A stretch of DNA of 64,000 bases. Origin: Nocardioides ginsengisegetis (GTDB lineage: Bacteria; Actinomycetota; Actinomycetes; Propionibacteriales; Nocardioidaceae). Position numbers and translations under genes: made by a program. A model generated the notes under the pieces. The model searched no databases. It was given only the letters and a program-made list of their open reading frames with translations, and had not been told where the DNA came from. Location: assembly GCF_014138045.1 (NCBI RefSeq), contig NZ_JACGXA010000001.1, forward strand, positions 3,271,001 through 3,335,000. The letters are read 5' to 3'. How positions within the stretch are numbered: position 1 is the first letter of the stretch; every line of letters begins with the position of its first letter. Below are positions 7,971 through 15,989 of this stretch, in pieces.

Positions 7971-9500
7971 ATGAGCAACGCCGTCCAGAACGTGTGGAAG
8001 CACGCGGACTCCACCCCCCATGCGATCGCGCTGAGGGTGGGCAAAGACGAATGGTCATACGCTGAAACCCGGGCGTGCATCATGAGGGCCGCCACATTCC
8101 TGCGCGCCCGCGGCGCACGGAAGGGCGGACGCGTGCTGATCGTCCTTCCGACGAGCCCGGAGTTCGTATGGACCTACTACGGTGCACTGTCCCTGGGCGC
8201 TGTCGCGGTCACGGTCAACACGATGAGCGCGCCCCGCGAGATCGAGTACTTCATCCGTGACGCGGAGTGCGACATTGCCGTCGGCTACGAGGGAAGCGAA
8301 ACTGCACTGCTCCCCGCCGTCGCCGCGACTGGTCGCCCGTGCTCGATCCTCTCCCCCGGCGCGTTCTCGACCGCGGAGGTAGGCGAACGCTCCTCGACCG
8401 GGTCGTACACCGACCTGCCGGGAGACGAGCCGGCCGTGCTCCTGTACACGTCCGGCACCACGGGCAGTCCCAAGGGCGCGGTGCTCACCCATGACAACCT
8501 GCTCGCCTGCGCAAAGAGTCAGTCCGAGGTGCAGGCCATCGGGCCGGACGACCGCATGGGCACTGCGCTGCCCCTCTTCCATGTCTTCGGCCAGGCGTCC
8601 GTAATGTCCTCGGTCCACCACGTGGGAGCGAGCCTGTCGCTGCTGAGGCCGTTCAGCGGTGCCGGCATGATCGAGATGGCTGCCGCCCACGAGCTCACCG
8701 CTATGGCCGGCGTCCCGACGATGTGGAACGAAATGCTGCACGCCGAGACCGACGTGACCGCCGAGCAGCTCGGCGCGCTGCGGTTGTGTGTATCCGGCGG
8801 GGCCACACTGCCGCTCGCCGTCGCGGCCGCATTCCGCGAACGCTTCGGCGCCCAGGTCATGGATGGCTACGGCCTGAGCGAGACCACCGGAACGGCGAGC
8901 GGCCGCCGCCAGGGCGCGCCACCCAAAGAGGGCAGCGTCGGTAGCGCCATGCCGGGCTGCACGATCGCCATCTTCGGGCCGGACCACCAGCCCGTCGCCG
9001 ACGGAGTAGTCGGCGAGGTCGCGATCGATGGTCCTGTAGTCATGCGCGAGTACTGGAATCGTCCGGACGCGACGGCCGACGTGCGAGCGGGATCATGGTT
9101 CCTGACCGGGGACCTCGGTCGCATGGACGCCGACGGGGACCTCTGGATCGTCGGTCGCACCAAGGACCTGATCATCCGGGGCGGCTACAACGTCTACCCG
9201 CGCGAGGTGGAAGAAGTCCTCTACAGCCATCCTGACGTCCTCGAGGCGGCGGTCATCGGTGTGCCAGACGAGCGTCTGGGCGAGGAGATCGCTGCGGTCG
9301 TCGTCACTCAGCCAGGCCGTCACGTGGACCTGGCCGCGCTACGTGCGTGGCTGGAGGAGCGCCTGTCGACCTATAAGGTGCCGCGGATCTATCACCTCTG
9401 CGATGAACTGCCCAAGGGCTCGACAGGGAAGATCCTCAAGCGGGCCCTGGACCCCGACGCAGTCATCAAGGATGGCGTACGGGTCACGCAGTCGCGATGA
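7971..9500 (+). CDS. Acyl-CoA synthetase (class I adenylate-forming)
   Basis: A 509-residue ANL-family ligase that activates a carboxylic acid to the acyl-AMP and then the CoA thioester. The ATP loop LLYTSGTTGSPKG is near 156-168, the A5 motif MDGYGLSETTG near 300, the hinge region GRTKDLIIRGGYNVYPRE near 400-417, and the catalytic Lys lies in PKGSTGKILK near 488. ATG at 7971 has GAGG upstream; a GTG at 7959 is the alternative. It is divergent from the flavin monooxygenase and shares its operator region, so both probably act in one pathway. Acid specificity cannot be read from the sequence. Confidence 0.92.
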   Translation: MSNAVQNVWKHADSTPHAIALRVGKDEWSYAETRACIMRAATFLRARGARKGGRVLIVLPTSPEFVWTYYGALSLGAVAVTVNTMSAPREIEYFIRDAECDIAVGYEGSETALLPAVAATGRPCSILSPGAFSTAEVGERSSTGSYTDLPGDEPAVLLYTSGTTGSPKGAVLTHDNLLACAKSQSEVQAIGPDDRMGTALPLFHVFGQASVMSSVHHVGASLSLLRPFSGAGMIEMAAAHELTAMAGVPTMWNEMLHAETDVTAEQLGALRLCVSGGATLPLAVAAAFRERFGAQVMDGYGLSETTGTASGRRQGAPPKEGSVGSAMPGCTIAIFGPDHQPVADGVVGEVAIDGPVVMREYWNRPDATADVRAGSWFLTGDLGRMDADGDLWIVGRTKDLIIRGGYNVYPREVEEVLYSHPDVLEAAVIGVPDERLGEEIAAVVVTQPGRHVDLAALRAWLEERLSTYKVPRIYHLCDELPKGSTGKILKRALDPDAVIKDGVRVTQSR

Positions 9501-9501
9501 C

Positions 9502-9548
9502 ACAGCACGACGCCCCACCGCGGCAGCGATGGGGCGTCGAGGTGCTGT
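9502..9548. terminator. Bidirectional rho-independent terminator
   Basis: Between convergent genes, outer arms ACAGCAC/GTGCTGT enclose a perfect 10-bp stem CGACGCCCCA/TGGGGCGTCG with a 12-base loop, followed by TTTTG. It would serve the CoA ligase (plus) and the MaoC gene (minus). Confidence 0.8.
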
Positions 9549-9572
9549 TTTGCGTACCGATCTGGACCGGCG

Positions 9573-10025
9573 TCAGGCGCCCAACACCGAGAGCGTCTCG
9601 ACAACGCACGCTGGCTTGGCGCTTCCCTCCAACTCGATCGTGATGCGCGTGGTCGTGTGGTGGCCACCCCGGCCCTCCTCGACGGACAGGAGTTCGACTC
9701 CGGCGCGGACCTGCGAGTCCACGGGTACGGGGGTGGGGAACCGGAGCTTGTTGGCGCCGTAGTTGACGCCCATGGCGACACCACGCACCTCGTACACTTG
9801 CCAGATCAGCATCGGCACCAGCGAGAGCGTGAGGTAGCCGTGCGCCACGGTGGTCCCGAAGGGTCCCGCGGCGGCCCGGGCATGGTCGACGTGGATCCAC
9901 TGGTGGTCCCCCGTTGCCTCCGCGAAGGTGTCGATCTGTCCCTGGGTAATCGTGTGCCAAGGTGAGTAGCCCAGGTGAGTCCCCACCGCCGCTGCGAGGT
10001 CATCGATGCCTTCGAAGACCTTCAC
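9573..10025 (-). CDS. MaoC-like (R)-specific enoyl-CoA hydratase
   Basis: A 150-residue hotdog protein of the MaoC/PhaJ family, hydrating 2-enoyl-CoA to (R)-3-hydroxyacyl-CoA. The signature ATGDHQWIHVD (about 37-47) supplies the catalytic Asp and His pair, and AHGYLTLSL (about 61-69) is the conserved glycine/serine segment. The start ATG overlaps the stop of the preceding SDR gene by 4 bases, so the two are translationally coupled. With the thiolase and SDR upstream it makes a hydratase-dehydrogenase-thiolase set that lacks its own acyl-CoA dehydrogenase. Confidence 0.9.
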   Translation of the reverse strand: MKVFEGIDDLAAAVGTHLGYSPWHTITQGQIDTFAEATGDHQWIHVDHARAAAGPFGTTVAHGYLTLSLVPMLIWQVYEVRGVAMGVNYGANKLRFPTPVPVDSQVRAGVELLSVEEGRGGHHTTTRITIELEGSAKPACVVETLSVLGA

Positions 10026-10774
10026 GCCTTGGGTCCGCCGGCCACGTAGAGGACCTGACCGGAGACGAACCCGGCAGCCTCGCTGGCGAAGAACGACACA
10101 GCGTGCGCGATGTCCTCGGGCTGCCCGACCCGTGCCACCGGGATCTGGGCCGCCGCGCCTGCCTTGAACTCCTCGAACGGCACCCCGATGCGCTCTGCCG
10201 TCTCGTGTGTCATCTCGGTCTCGATGAAGCCCGGAGCGATGGCGTTCACCGTGACCCCGAACTTCCCCAGCTCCAGGGCCAGGGTCTTGGTGAACCCCTG
10301 CAGCCCGGCCTTGGCGGCGGCGTAGTTGGCCTGCCCGCGATTGCCCAGCGCCGAAGTGCTCGACATGTTGACGATGCGCCCGAACTTCCGCTCGATCATG
10401 TGGCCCTGGACCGCGCGGGTCATCAGGAACGAGCCGCGCAGGTGTACGTCCATCACGAGGTCCCAGTCGGCGACCGTCATGCGGAACAGGAGGTTGTCGC
10501 GGATGACCCCGGCGTTGTTGACCAGGACCGTCGGGGGGCCGAGTTCCTGGACCACCCGAGCCACTCCTGCGGCGACGGCCTCTTCATCACTCACGTCGGT
10601 TCCGACAGCGATCGCCCTGCCACCGGACTTTTCGATGCTCTCCGCCACAAGCAGGCAGGCGGCCTCGTCGAGGTCGACGACGGCGACGGCGCATCCATCG
10701 GCGGCCAGTTGCTGGGCCACAGCCGCGCCGATCCCGCGCGCTGCTCCCGTGACCACGGCAATTCTGGTGTTCAA
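10022..10774 (-). CDS. Short-chain dehydrogenase, 3-oxoacyl reductase (FabG-like)
   Basis: A 250-residue classical SDR. The cofactor motif TGAARGIG is at 10-17, NNAG near 86-89, the catalytic Tyr/Lys in YAAAK near 153-157, and the C-terminus VSGQVLYVAGGPKA is typical of FabG/PhaB proteins. It would interconvert 3-hydroxyacyl-CoA and 3-oxoacyl-CoA; in this operon the oxidative direction, feeding the thiolase, is more likely. It lies 79 bp downstream of the thiolase and overlaps the MaoC gene by 4 bases. Confidence 0.9.
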   Translation of the reverse strand: MNTRIAVVTGAARGIGAAVAQQLAADGCAVAVVDLDEAACLLVAESIEKSGGRAIAVGTDVSDEEAVAAGVARVVQELGPPTVLVNNAGVIRDNLLFRMTVADWDLVMDVHLRGSFLMTRAVQGHMIERKFGRIVNMSSTSALGNRGQANYAAAKAGLQGFTKTLALELGKFGVTVNAIAPGFIETEMTHETAERIGVPFEEFKAGAAAQIPVARVGQPEDIAHAVSFFASEAAGFVSGQVLYVAGGPKA

Positions 10775-10853
10775 CGCATTCTCCTCAAGTGTGTCTTCAG
10801 AAGGCGCATCGCCGAGATAGGCGGTACGCGGGTGATCGAGCCGCTGGATCGCC

Positions 10854-12071
10854 TCAGGACAGTCGCTCCAGCACCATGGCCATCCCCTGGCCGCCGCCGA
10901 TGCACATCGTCTCCAGGCCGAACTGCTTGTCGTGCCACTGGAGGGAGTTGATGAGCGTGCTGGTAATGCGTGCGCCGGTCATGCCGAAGGGGTGGCCCAC
11001 CGCGATCGCGCCGCCGTTGACGTTGAGCCGGTCCTCGTCGATCCCCAGCTCACGAGCCGATGCGAGGGCCTGCGCGGCGAACGCCTCGTTGATCTCCACC
11101 AGGTCGATGTCGGCGATCGTCAGCCCCGCGAGCTCCAGGGCTCGGCGGGACGAATCCACCGGACCCAGCCCCATGATCTCTGGGGACAGTCCGCTGACCG
11201 CCGTGCTCACGATACGAGCCAGCGGGGTCAGCCCGAGATCGCTCGCCTTGGTGTCCGACATGATGACAAGAGCCGCAGCACCATCGTTCAGCGGACAGCA
11301 GTTGCCGGCCGTGACCGTGCCGTCCGGCTTGAAGACCGGGCGTAGCGCCCCCAGGCTTTCCATGGTCACGCCCGGACGGGGACCATCGTCTGCGGTCACC
11401 TGCGTGCCGTCGGGCGTCGTCACCGGGGTGATGTCCCGTGACCAGAACCCGTTGGCGATCGCACGCTCGGCGCGGTTCTGGCTGCGTACGGCGAACTCGT
11501 CCTGCTCCTCGCGGGTGATGCCCTTCAGCTGGGCGACATTCTCGGCCGTCAGTCCCATCGACATGTAGACATCGGGCAGGAGTTCCTCCGCGCGAGGGTC
11601 GGACCAGGTCTGACCACCTGAGGCGAATCGCCGGGTGCGCACCTCGGCGTCCGCGAACGCGGGGTTCTGAGTGCCGGGGGGACCGTCGGCCCACCCATCC
11701 AGGTAACGACTGATCGTCTCGACGCCGCCAGAGATGAACACGTGCCCTTCACCCGACTTGATGGCGTGGAGCGCCATGCGCGTGGTCTGAAGACTCGCCG
11801 CGCAGTACCGGTTAACGGTCACGCCCGGGAGGTGGTCCATCCCTGCCAGTACCGCGACAGCACGCCCGATGTTGTAGCCGGCCTCGCCCGAGGGCTGCCC
11901 GACGCCCAGCATCAGGTCCTCGATGTCGGCAGGGTCGAGCTCGGGCACCTTCGCCAGTGCAGCTTGGATCATCTGTACGGTCAGGTCGTCGGGACGGACG
12001 TCCTTCAGCGACCCCTTATGTGCACGTCCGATCGGAGAGCGGGCGGCGGAAACGATCACGGCCTCGGGCAT
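10854..12071 (-). CDS. Thiolase (acetyl-CoA acyltransferase)
   Basis: A 405-residue thiolase cleaving 3-oxoacyl-CoA with CoA. The acyl-accepting Cys is in VNRYC at C90, the His in AVGHPFGMTG at H360 and the second Cys in ETMCIGGG at C390, so the active site is complete. The second of two adjacent ATG codons (12071) sits 6 bases after AAGGAG and is preferred over 12074. The gene is divergent from a TetR at 12198, with a palindrome (12093-12112) between them, probably its operator. It heads an operon with the SDR and MaoC genes. Confidence 0.93.
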   Translation of the reverse strand: MPEAVIVSAARSPIGRAHKGSLKDVRPDDLTVQMIQAALAKVPELDPADIEDLMLGVGQPSGEAGYNIGRAVAVLAGMDHLPGVTVNRYCAASLQTTRMALHAIKSGEGHVFISGGVETISRYLDGWADGPPGTQNPAFADAEVRTRRFASGGQTWSDPRAEELLPDVYMSMGLTAENVAQLKGITREEQDEFAVRSQNRAERAIANGFWSRDITPVTTPDGTQVTADDGPRPGVTMESLGALRPVFKPDGTVTAGNCCPLNDGAAALVIMSDTKASDLGLTPLARIVSTAVSGLSPEIMGLGPVDSSRRALELAGLTIADIDLVEINEAFAAQALASARELGIDEDRLNVNGGAIAVGHPFGMTGARITSTLINSLQWHDKQFGLETMCIGGGQGMAMVLERLS

Positions 12072-12092
12072 CATGTACTCCTTGAGTCCTAT

Positions 12093-12112
12093 AATTGAGC
12101 AGTTGCTTAATT
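12093..12112. promoter_or_regulatory. TetR-type operator between thiolase and TetR
   Basis: AATTGAGCA-GT-TGCTTAATT, an inverted repeat with one mismatch in 9-bp arms, in an AT-rich pocket of the divergent spacer. It is the natural target of the TetR at 12198. Confidence 0.6.
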
Positions 12113-12197
12113 CCAGATACGACGACACTGCCTGACCTCGGTTCGTCCGGTCAACGAAATTTGAGAGTGTGCTCCGTCACGCGAACGGGAGGCGGAA

Positions 12198-12794
12198 ATG
12201 AGCAGAACTACGGACGAGACACGGGCCGGGCGCACCCGGGCGCGGCTGCAGACCGCAGCGCTGTCGACCTTCGCCGATCGCGGGTTCCACGGGACGTCGA
12301 CCCGGGACATCGCCGCGGCCGCCGGGCTGAGCCCCGCCGCCGTCTACATGCACCACAGCTCCAAGGAGGAGCTGCTGTTCGTCATCTCGCGTGCCGGTCA
12401 CGAGGACACGCTCGAGCGCGTGCGGACCGCCGCAGCAACGAGTGATTCGCTGTCTGCTCAGCTGGCGGCCGTGACGCGCGCATTCGCGGGGCATCACGCC
12501 GAGGCACCCATGTCGGCGCGTGTCGTCAACTACCAGCTCGATGCTCTCAGCGACGAGCACCTGGGCGAGATCCGGACCCTCCGACGTCTCATCGGCACAG
12601 AGATCCGCGACATCGTCGACAGGGGGGTGGCGAGCGGAGAGTTTGCGACGCGACATCCACAGGTTGCGGCACACGCCATTTTGTCCCTCGGCATCGACGT
12701 GGGTCGGTGGTACAACGCGACCGGTGACTGGACGCCGGGCGACGTCGGGGACTACTACTCCGAACTGGCGCTCCGGATGGTGGAGGCTCGCTGA
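12198..12794 (+). CDS. TetR family transcriptional regulator
   Basis: A 198-residue TetR protein. The DNA-binding domain reads FADRGFHGTSTRDIAAAAGL then SPAAVYMHHSSKEEL, about 25-60, the canonical helix-turn-helix. It is divergent from the thioesterolytic beta-oxidation operon (thiolase-SDR-MaoC) and probably represses it through the palindrome at 12093-12112, responding to a CoA thioester as related actinobacterial regulators do; that is inference from context. A GGGAGGCGG site precedes the ATG. Confidence 0.88.
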   Translation: MSRTTDETRAGRTRARLQTAALSTFADRGFHGTSTRDIAAAAGLSPAAVYMHHSSKEELLFVISRAGHEDTLERVRTAAATSDSLSAQLAAVTRAFAGHHAEAPMSARVVNYQLDALSDEHLGEIRTLRRLIGTEIRDIVDRGVASGEFATRHPQVAAHAILSLGIDVGRWYNATGDWTPGDVGDYYSELALRMVEAR

Positions 12795-12899
12795 CCGCAC
12801 GACCGGTGCGAAATCAGGACTATCTGCTTCCACGCATGAGAGGTTCAATGACTGGGTTGGATCTCGGTCGGTCACCCGCTGGAAGAAGGAACGTGCGAC

Positions 12900-13517
12900 A
12901 TGAATGACATCAAGCTCCCCTCGGGCGTCGTCGACGACTGGGGGGTGCTGACCGACGGCTACGCGCCATGGCCCCTAGGCGGCATGGACGAGACCGGAAG
13001 CGTTGCGTCGACCATCTCATTCGTGCGTTCCGGAGAGCACACGATCATCCACGACCCCGGCTTGGTGCGCAGTCGCGCCGCCGTGCTCGACCCGCTCGGA
13101 GACCGCGGCTTCGCGGCCACCGAGGTGACGGACGTGATCATCAGTCACCACCACCCCGACCACACTTTGAATGTTGCGCTTTTCGAGAACGCGAAGACCC
13201 ACGACGTGTGGGGCATCTACCAGAACGACCAGTGGCACAGCCGCATGGCCGATGGGGCCGAGGTTGCCCCCGGAGTGACGCTCGTGCACACGCCTGGACA
13301 CACCGAGCAGGACATCTCCACGCTCGTGCGCACGCGGGACGGACTCGTGGTCTTCACCCATCTCTGGTGGACCGACTCGGTCCCTGAGGAGGACCCGTTC
13401 GCGGTCAACAGCGACCTACTCCACTCCTTCCGCGAGCGGATCCTGGGTCTCGGCCCGGTCCTCATCGTGCCTGGGCACGGCGCGGCCTTCGAACCCTCGA
13501 GCAAGACTCCCCGCTAG
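12900..13517 (+). CDS. Metallo-beta-lactamase-fold hydrolase
   Basis: A 205-residue MBL-fold protein. The zinc motif H-x-H-x-D-H appears as ISHHHPDH at 81-88, with further ligands in HTPGHTEQD near 123-131, a His in FTHLWWTD, and the C-terminal PGHG. The set is complete for a dinuclear metal site. The ATG follows GAAGGAAC at good spacing. It sits 105 bp after the TetR and could be co-transcribed. Members hydrolyse thioesters, lactones or esters; here a lactonase or thioesterase step in ring or chain breakdown is plausible but not shown. Confidence 0.82.
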   Translation: MNDIKLPSGVVDDWGVLTDGYAPWPLGGMDETGSVASTISFVRSGEHTIIHDPGLVRSRAAVLDPLGDRGFAATEVTDVIISHHHPDHTLNVALFENAKTHDVWGIYQNDQWHSRMADGAEVAPGVTLVHTPGHTEQDISTLVRTRDGLVVFTHLWWTDSVPEEDPFAVNSDLLHSFRERILGLGPVLIVPGHGAAFEPSSKTPR

Positions 13518-13521
13518 CCAC

Positions 13522-14238
13522 TCACGCGGGCGTCGGCACCGATGCCGGCGTCCGGGTGAGGGGGAACCACATCGGGAAGGCCTGGACGAGAGCAGCCGGG
13601 CCCGCCAACTTGACTGCACGGACGTCGATCGCATCGCGCCAGCCGCTCCTGCCCGCACACAGGTCCGTCAGGACCGGGAGCGTGGCTTCGACGAGAAGGT
13701 CGGAGGCAGGCTCCGACTCCCCCAGGCACGTGCGCACGTCGGCTCCGTCCACGCGTACGTACCCGCTCGGGGCCGACGGCTCGGCGAAGTGGAACTGGAT
13801 GGAAACGCGCCGCTTCGGCAGCATCGCCCGGTCGAGCCGCCGCTCGAGCTGTTGCAGGACGTGCAGGACGTCCTTGGTCTCCTCCGGCACGTACCACTCG
13901 AGAGCCCAGCCACCCAAGGCTTGGAGGACCGGCGCCAGCCCCCAGCCGGCCGGGCTCAGGACATATCGCGTCCTGCTCCGCCGATCGGGAGTTTCGGAGG
14001 GGTGCCGCTCCACGATCGCCAGGCCCTCGAGGTATCTCAAGCGGGACGCGAGCAGGCTCTTGGACAGCCCGGGCAGGGCGTCGTGGATCTCGGTGAAGCG
14101 TGTGTTGCCCACGGCGAGCTCCCGGACGACGAGGAGCGACCACCGGTCCCCCACCAGCCGGATCGCGTTCGACACCTCGCAGTAACCCGCGCCCGGTTCA
14201 AGGTGCATACGCGGGTCAGCGACGGCGGGCGCGCTCAC
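13522..14238 (-). CDS. HxlR-family winged-helix regulator with C-terminal extension
   Basis: A 238-residue protein whose first 110 residues are a HxlR winged helix: GYCEVSNAIRLVGDRWSLLV with VVRELAVGNTRF and the wing ERHPSETPDRRSRTRYVLSP. A further 120 residues follow, resembling the sterol-carrier-like tail of long HxlR proteins. The GTG at 14238 overlaps the TGA of the upstream reductase fusion as GTGA, so translation is coupled; an internal ATG at 14208 is less likely. A DNA-binding protein coupled to a protein bearing a ligand-sensing domain suggests a joint control unit. It is a candidate for the motif A operators, untested. Confidence 0.82.
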   Translation of the reverse strand: MSAPAVADPRMHLEPGAGYCEVSNAIRLVGDRWSLLVVRELAVGNTRFTEIHDALPGLSKSLLASRLRYLEGLAIVERHPSETPDRRSRTRYVLSPAGWGLAPVLQALGGWALEWYVPEETKDVLHVLQQLERRLDRAMLPKRRVSIQFHFAEPSAPSGYVRVDGADVRTCLGESEPASDLLVEATLPVLTDLCAGRSGWRDAIDVRAVKLAGPAALVQAFPMWFPLTRTPASVPTPA

Positions 14239-15407
14239 AAGGCCGCTATCGCCAAGGTCGACGCCGTCGCCGCGTCGTGCAGCGCAGCCGCCTGGGACCG
14301 CACTTCGTCCGGCCGCATCAGGCCCGGCCGACCCCACAGCGTGAGCATGAACGCCACCCGGTCGTCGAGCCCGAACACAGGTGCACTCAAGGATCGGAGC
14401 TCGACCTCCCCCTCCGGATCGCCCGGCTGGTTGTAGCCCCCCAGCGCGTCGAAGAAGGCCCTACGGAGCTGCTCCGCGGTCACCGAAGGGTCACCTGCAT
14501 TGATACGGGTGGCAACTGACTCCAGGTGAGCGCCGGCCGCATGCCCTGTCGCAATGGCATAACCGCGGTCGCGAACCAGCTCAGGCGCTCGTCGCACAGC
14601 CATCACCTGGTCGGCGTCCAGGGCACCCTCCACGGACTTCACCCACCGGTCCCGCAGCGCGTCGTCACCCCACGCGGCGAAGCAGCTGCCGATCGGCGCC
14701 ATGAACGGCAGCCGTTGACCGACGCGTGTCGGCGCCACGGCGATGTCCGTGTGGCCGGCTGCAGCAGCGAGTACGAGCTCGTCTCCGACAAGGGCGATAG
14801 CCGTCACCTCCGTGGTGAGCGTCGACGCCAACGACTCCATGTAGGGGCGGGCCAGGTCGATCAGTCGCAGGTGGCCCAGGAGGTCCGAGTCACCCGAGGC
14901 GAGGGAGAGGGGGGCGAACGAACCGTAGCCGCCCCTGAAGAACAGCAGAGGTTGCCCGGAGGCGCCGAAGTCGAGTTCGCGCACGCGACCGATGACGATC
15001 TCGTGGTCACCGGCCTCGTGGACCTGCTCGGTGTCGCAGTCGATCCAGGCCACCGCGCCCGCGATCACCGGATTGCCGGCAGCGGAGTGCTGCCACTCGA
15101 ACCCCTCGAGCTTGTCGACCTTGCGGGTCGCGACGGCGCGACACAGGTCTTCCTGGTCGGCACGGAGGACGTTAATGCAGAAGGTGTTCCCGCTCTCGCG
15201 CAACCCCTTCCACGAGGAGGAGGTCTTGCTCGGGAGGAAGGCCACTAACGGCGGCTCGAGGGACACGGAGGTGAAGGACCCGACCGTCATCCCGAGAGCC
15301 TCACCCGTCGAGCTGATCGCGGTGACGACCACTACGCCGGTGGGATACTGGCCCAGCACCTCACGGAAATGCCCCGGGTCGACCTCGACCCGATCTCGGT
15401 TGACCAC
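14235..15407 (-). CDS. Flavin reductase fused to an IclR-type effector-binding domain
   Basis: A 390-residue two-domain protein. Residues 1-165 form a flavin reductase split barrel (FREVLGQYPTGVVVVTA, GMTVGSFTSVSLEPPLVAF, then GNTFCINVL), which reduces FMN or FAD with NAD(P)H for a partner monooxygenase. Residues about 175-385 look like an IclR effector domain: LARPYMESLASTLTTEVTAI, RVGQRLPFMAPIGSCFAAW, a VRDRGYAIATG segment and the hallmark LSAPVFGLDDRVAFMLTLWG. There is no helix-turn-helix. The GTG at 15407 follows GGAGGAG. The NtaA-type oxygenase at 6403-7773 has the same operator type and is its likely partner. The fused domain may sense substrate and gate NADH use. Confidence 0.88.
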   Translation of the reverse strand: MVNRDRVEVDPGHFREVLGQYPTGVVVVTAISSTGEALGMTVGSFTSVSLEPPLVAFLPSKTSSSWKGLRESGNTFCINVLRADQEDLCRAVATRKVDKLEGFEWQHSAAGNPVIAGAVAWIDCDTEQVHEAGDHEIVIGRVRELDFGASGQPLLFFRGGYGSFAPLSLASGDSDLLGHLRLIDLARPYMESLASTLTTEVTAIALVGDELVLAAAAGHTDIAVAPTRVGQRLPFMAPIGSCFAAWGDDALRDRWVKSVEGALDADQVMAVRRAPELVRDRGYAIATGHAAGAHLESVATRINAGDPSVTAEQLRRAFFDALGGYNQPGDPEGEVELRSLSAPVFGLDDRVAFMLTLWGRPGLMRPDEVRSQAAALHDAATASTLAIAAL

Positions 15408-15440
15408 GACGATGCTCCTCCGACGTCATTACAAAAACGT

Positions 15441-15469
15441 AGTGTGCTTCGTTTGATAGCACACTATCA
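15441..15469. promoter_or_regulatory. Overlapping operators: motif A variant and TGATAG palindrome
   Basis: AGTGTGCT-N9-AGCACACT (15441-15465) starts with the motif A half-site AGTGTGCTTCG but has a one-base longer spacer. TGATAGCACACTATCA (15454-15469) overlaps its right arm. Both lie 34-62 bp upstream of the reductase fusion start, so two regulators may compete here. Confidence 0.6.
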
Positions 15470-15503
15470 TTTAAACACCGATGAGCTGCGAAGGCAACCG
15501 TTC

Positions 15504-15890
15504 CTATGCGTTAGTGACCTCTTCGACGCCGTGGATCACGTAGACCACGTCGCCAGCCGCGTCGAGCACCGGCTCGTTGATCGGTCGCCAGTGGCGCTCC
15601 TGGAAGACGCCGTGCGCGTCCGCGACGTCGTAGCGCGTCACCGGCATTGCGTGCCCCACCTTCTCCCGCACGGCGCGCTCCAACGCCGCCCGCATCGTCG
15701 CGGTGCCAGAGACGTCGCCCTCGTCGTCCGGGTTGTCGGGGAACACCTCGAACTGGCTCCTGCCGATGATTTGGGACCGAGGTCGGCCCCCCGTTGCCAT
15801 GTCTGTGATGGCCACGATGTTCCATTCCAGGTCGAGAACGATGTAGTTGGCCGGGATCGCGTTGAAGATTCGCTCGAAGTCAGCGTCCAT
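15504..15890 (-). CDS. Single-domain PAS protein
   Basis: A 128-residue protein that is essentially one PAS fold: FNAIPANYIVLDLEWNIVAI at the start, GRSQFEVFPDNPDDEG in the middle, and a C-terminal RPINEPVLDAAGDVVYVIHG strand pair. There is no kinase, GGDEF or helix-turn-helix. The ATG follows AAAGGAGC. It lies between the amine oxidase and the reductase/effector fusion on the same strand, so it could bind a small ligand, haem or flavin and act through a partner. No cofactor-binding Cys or His is obvious enough to name. Confidence 0.8.
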   Translation of the reverse strand: MDADFERIFNAIPANYIVLDLEWNIVAITDMATGGRPRSQIIGRSQFEVFPDNPDDEGDVSGTATMRAALERAVREKVGHAMPVTRYDVADAHGVFQERHWRPINEPVLDAAGDVVYVIHGVEEVTNA

Positions 15891-15989
15891 GTTCGCTCCT
15901 TTGGTTTGGGATCAGCAGGTCCAGTCGACCATCGAGCGGCTCAACGATCGAGTCCGAACTTCGTACGCATCTGAACTAGCGCTGGCGGC

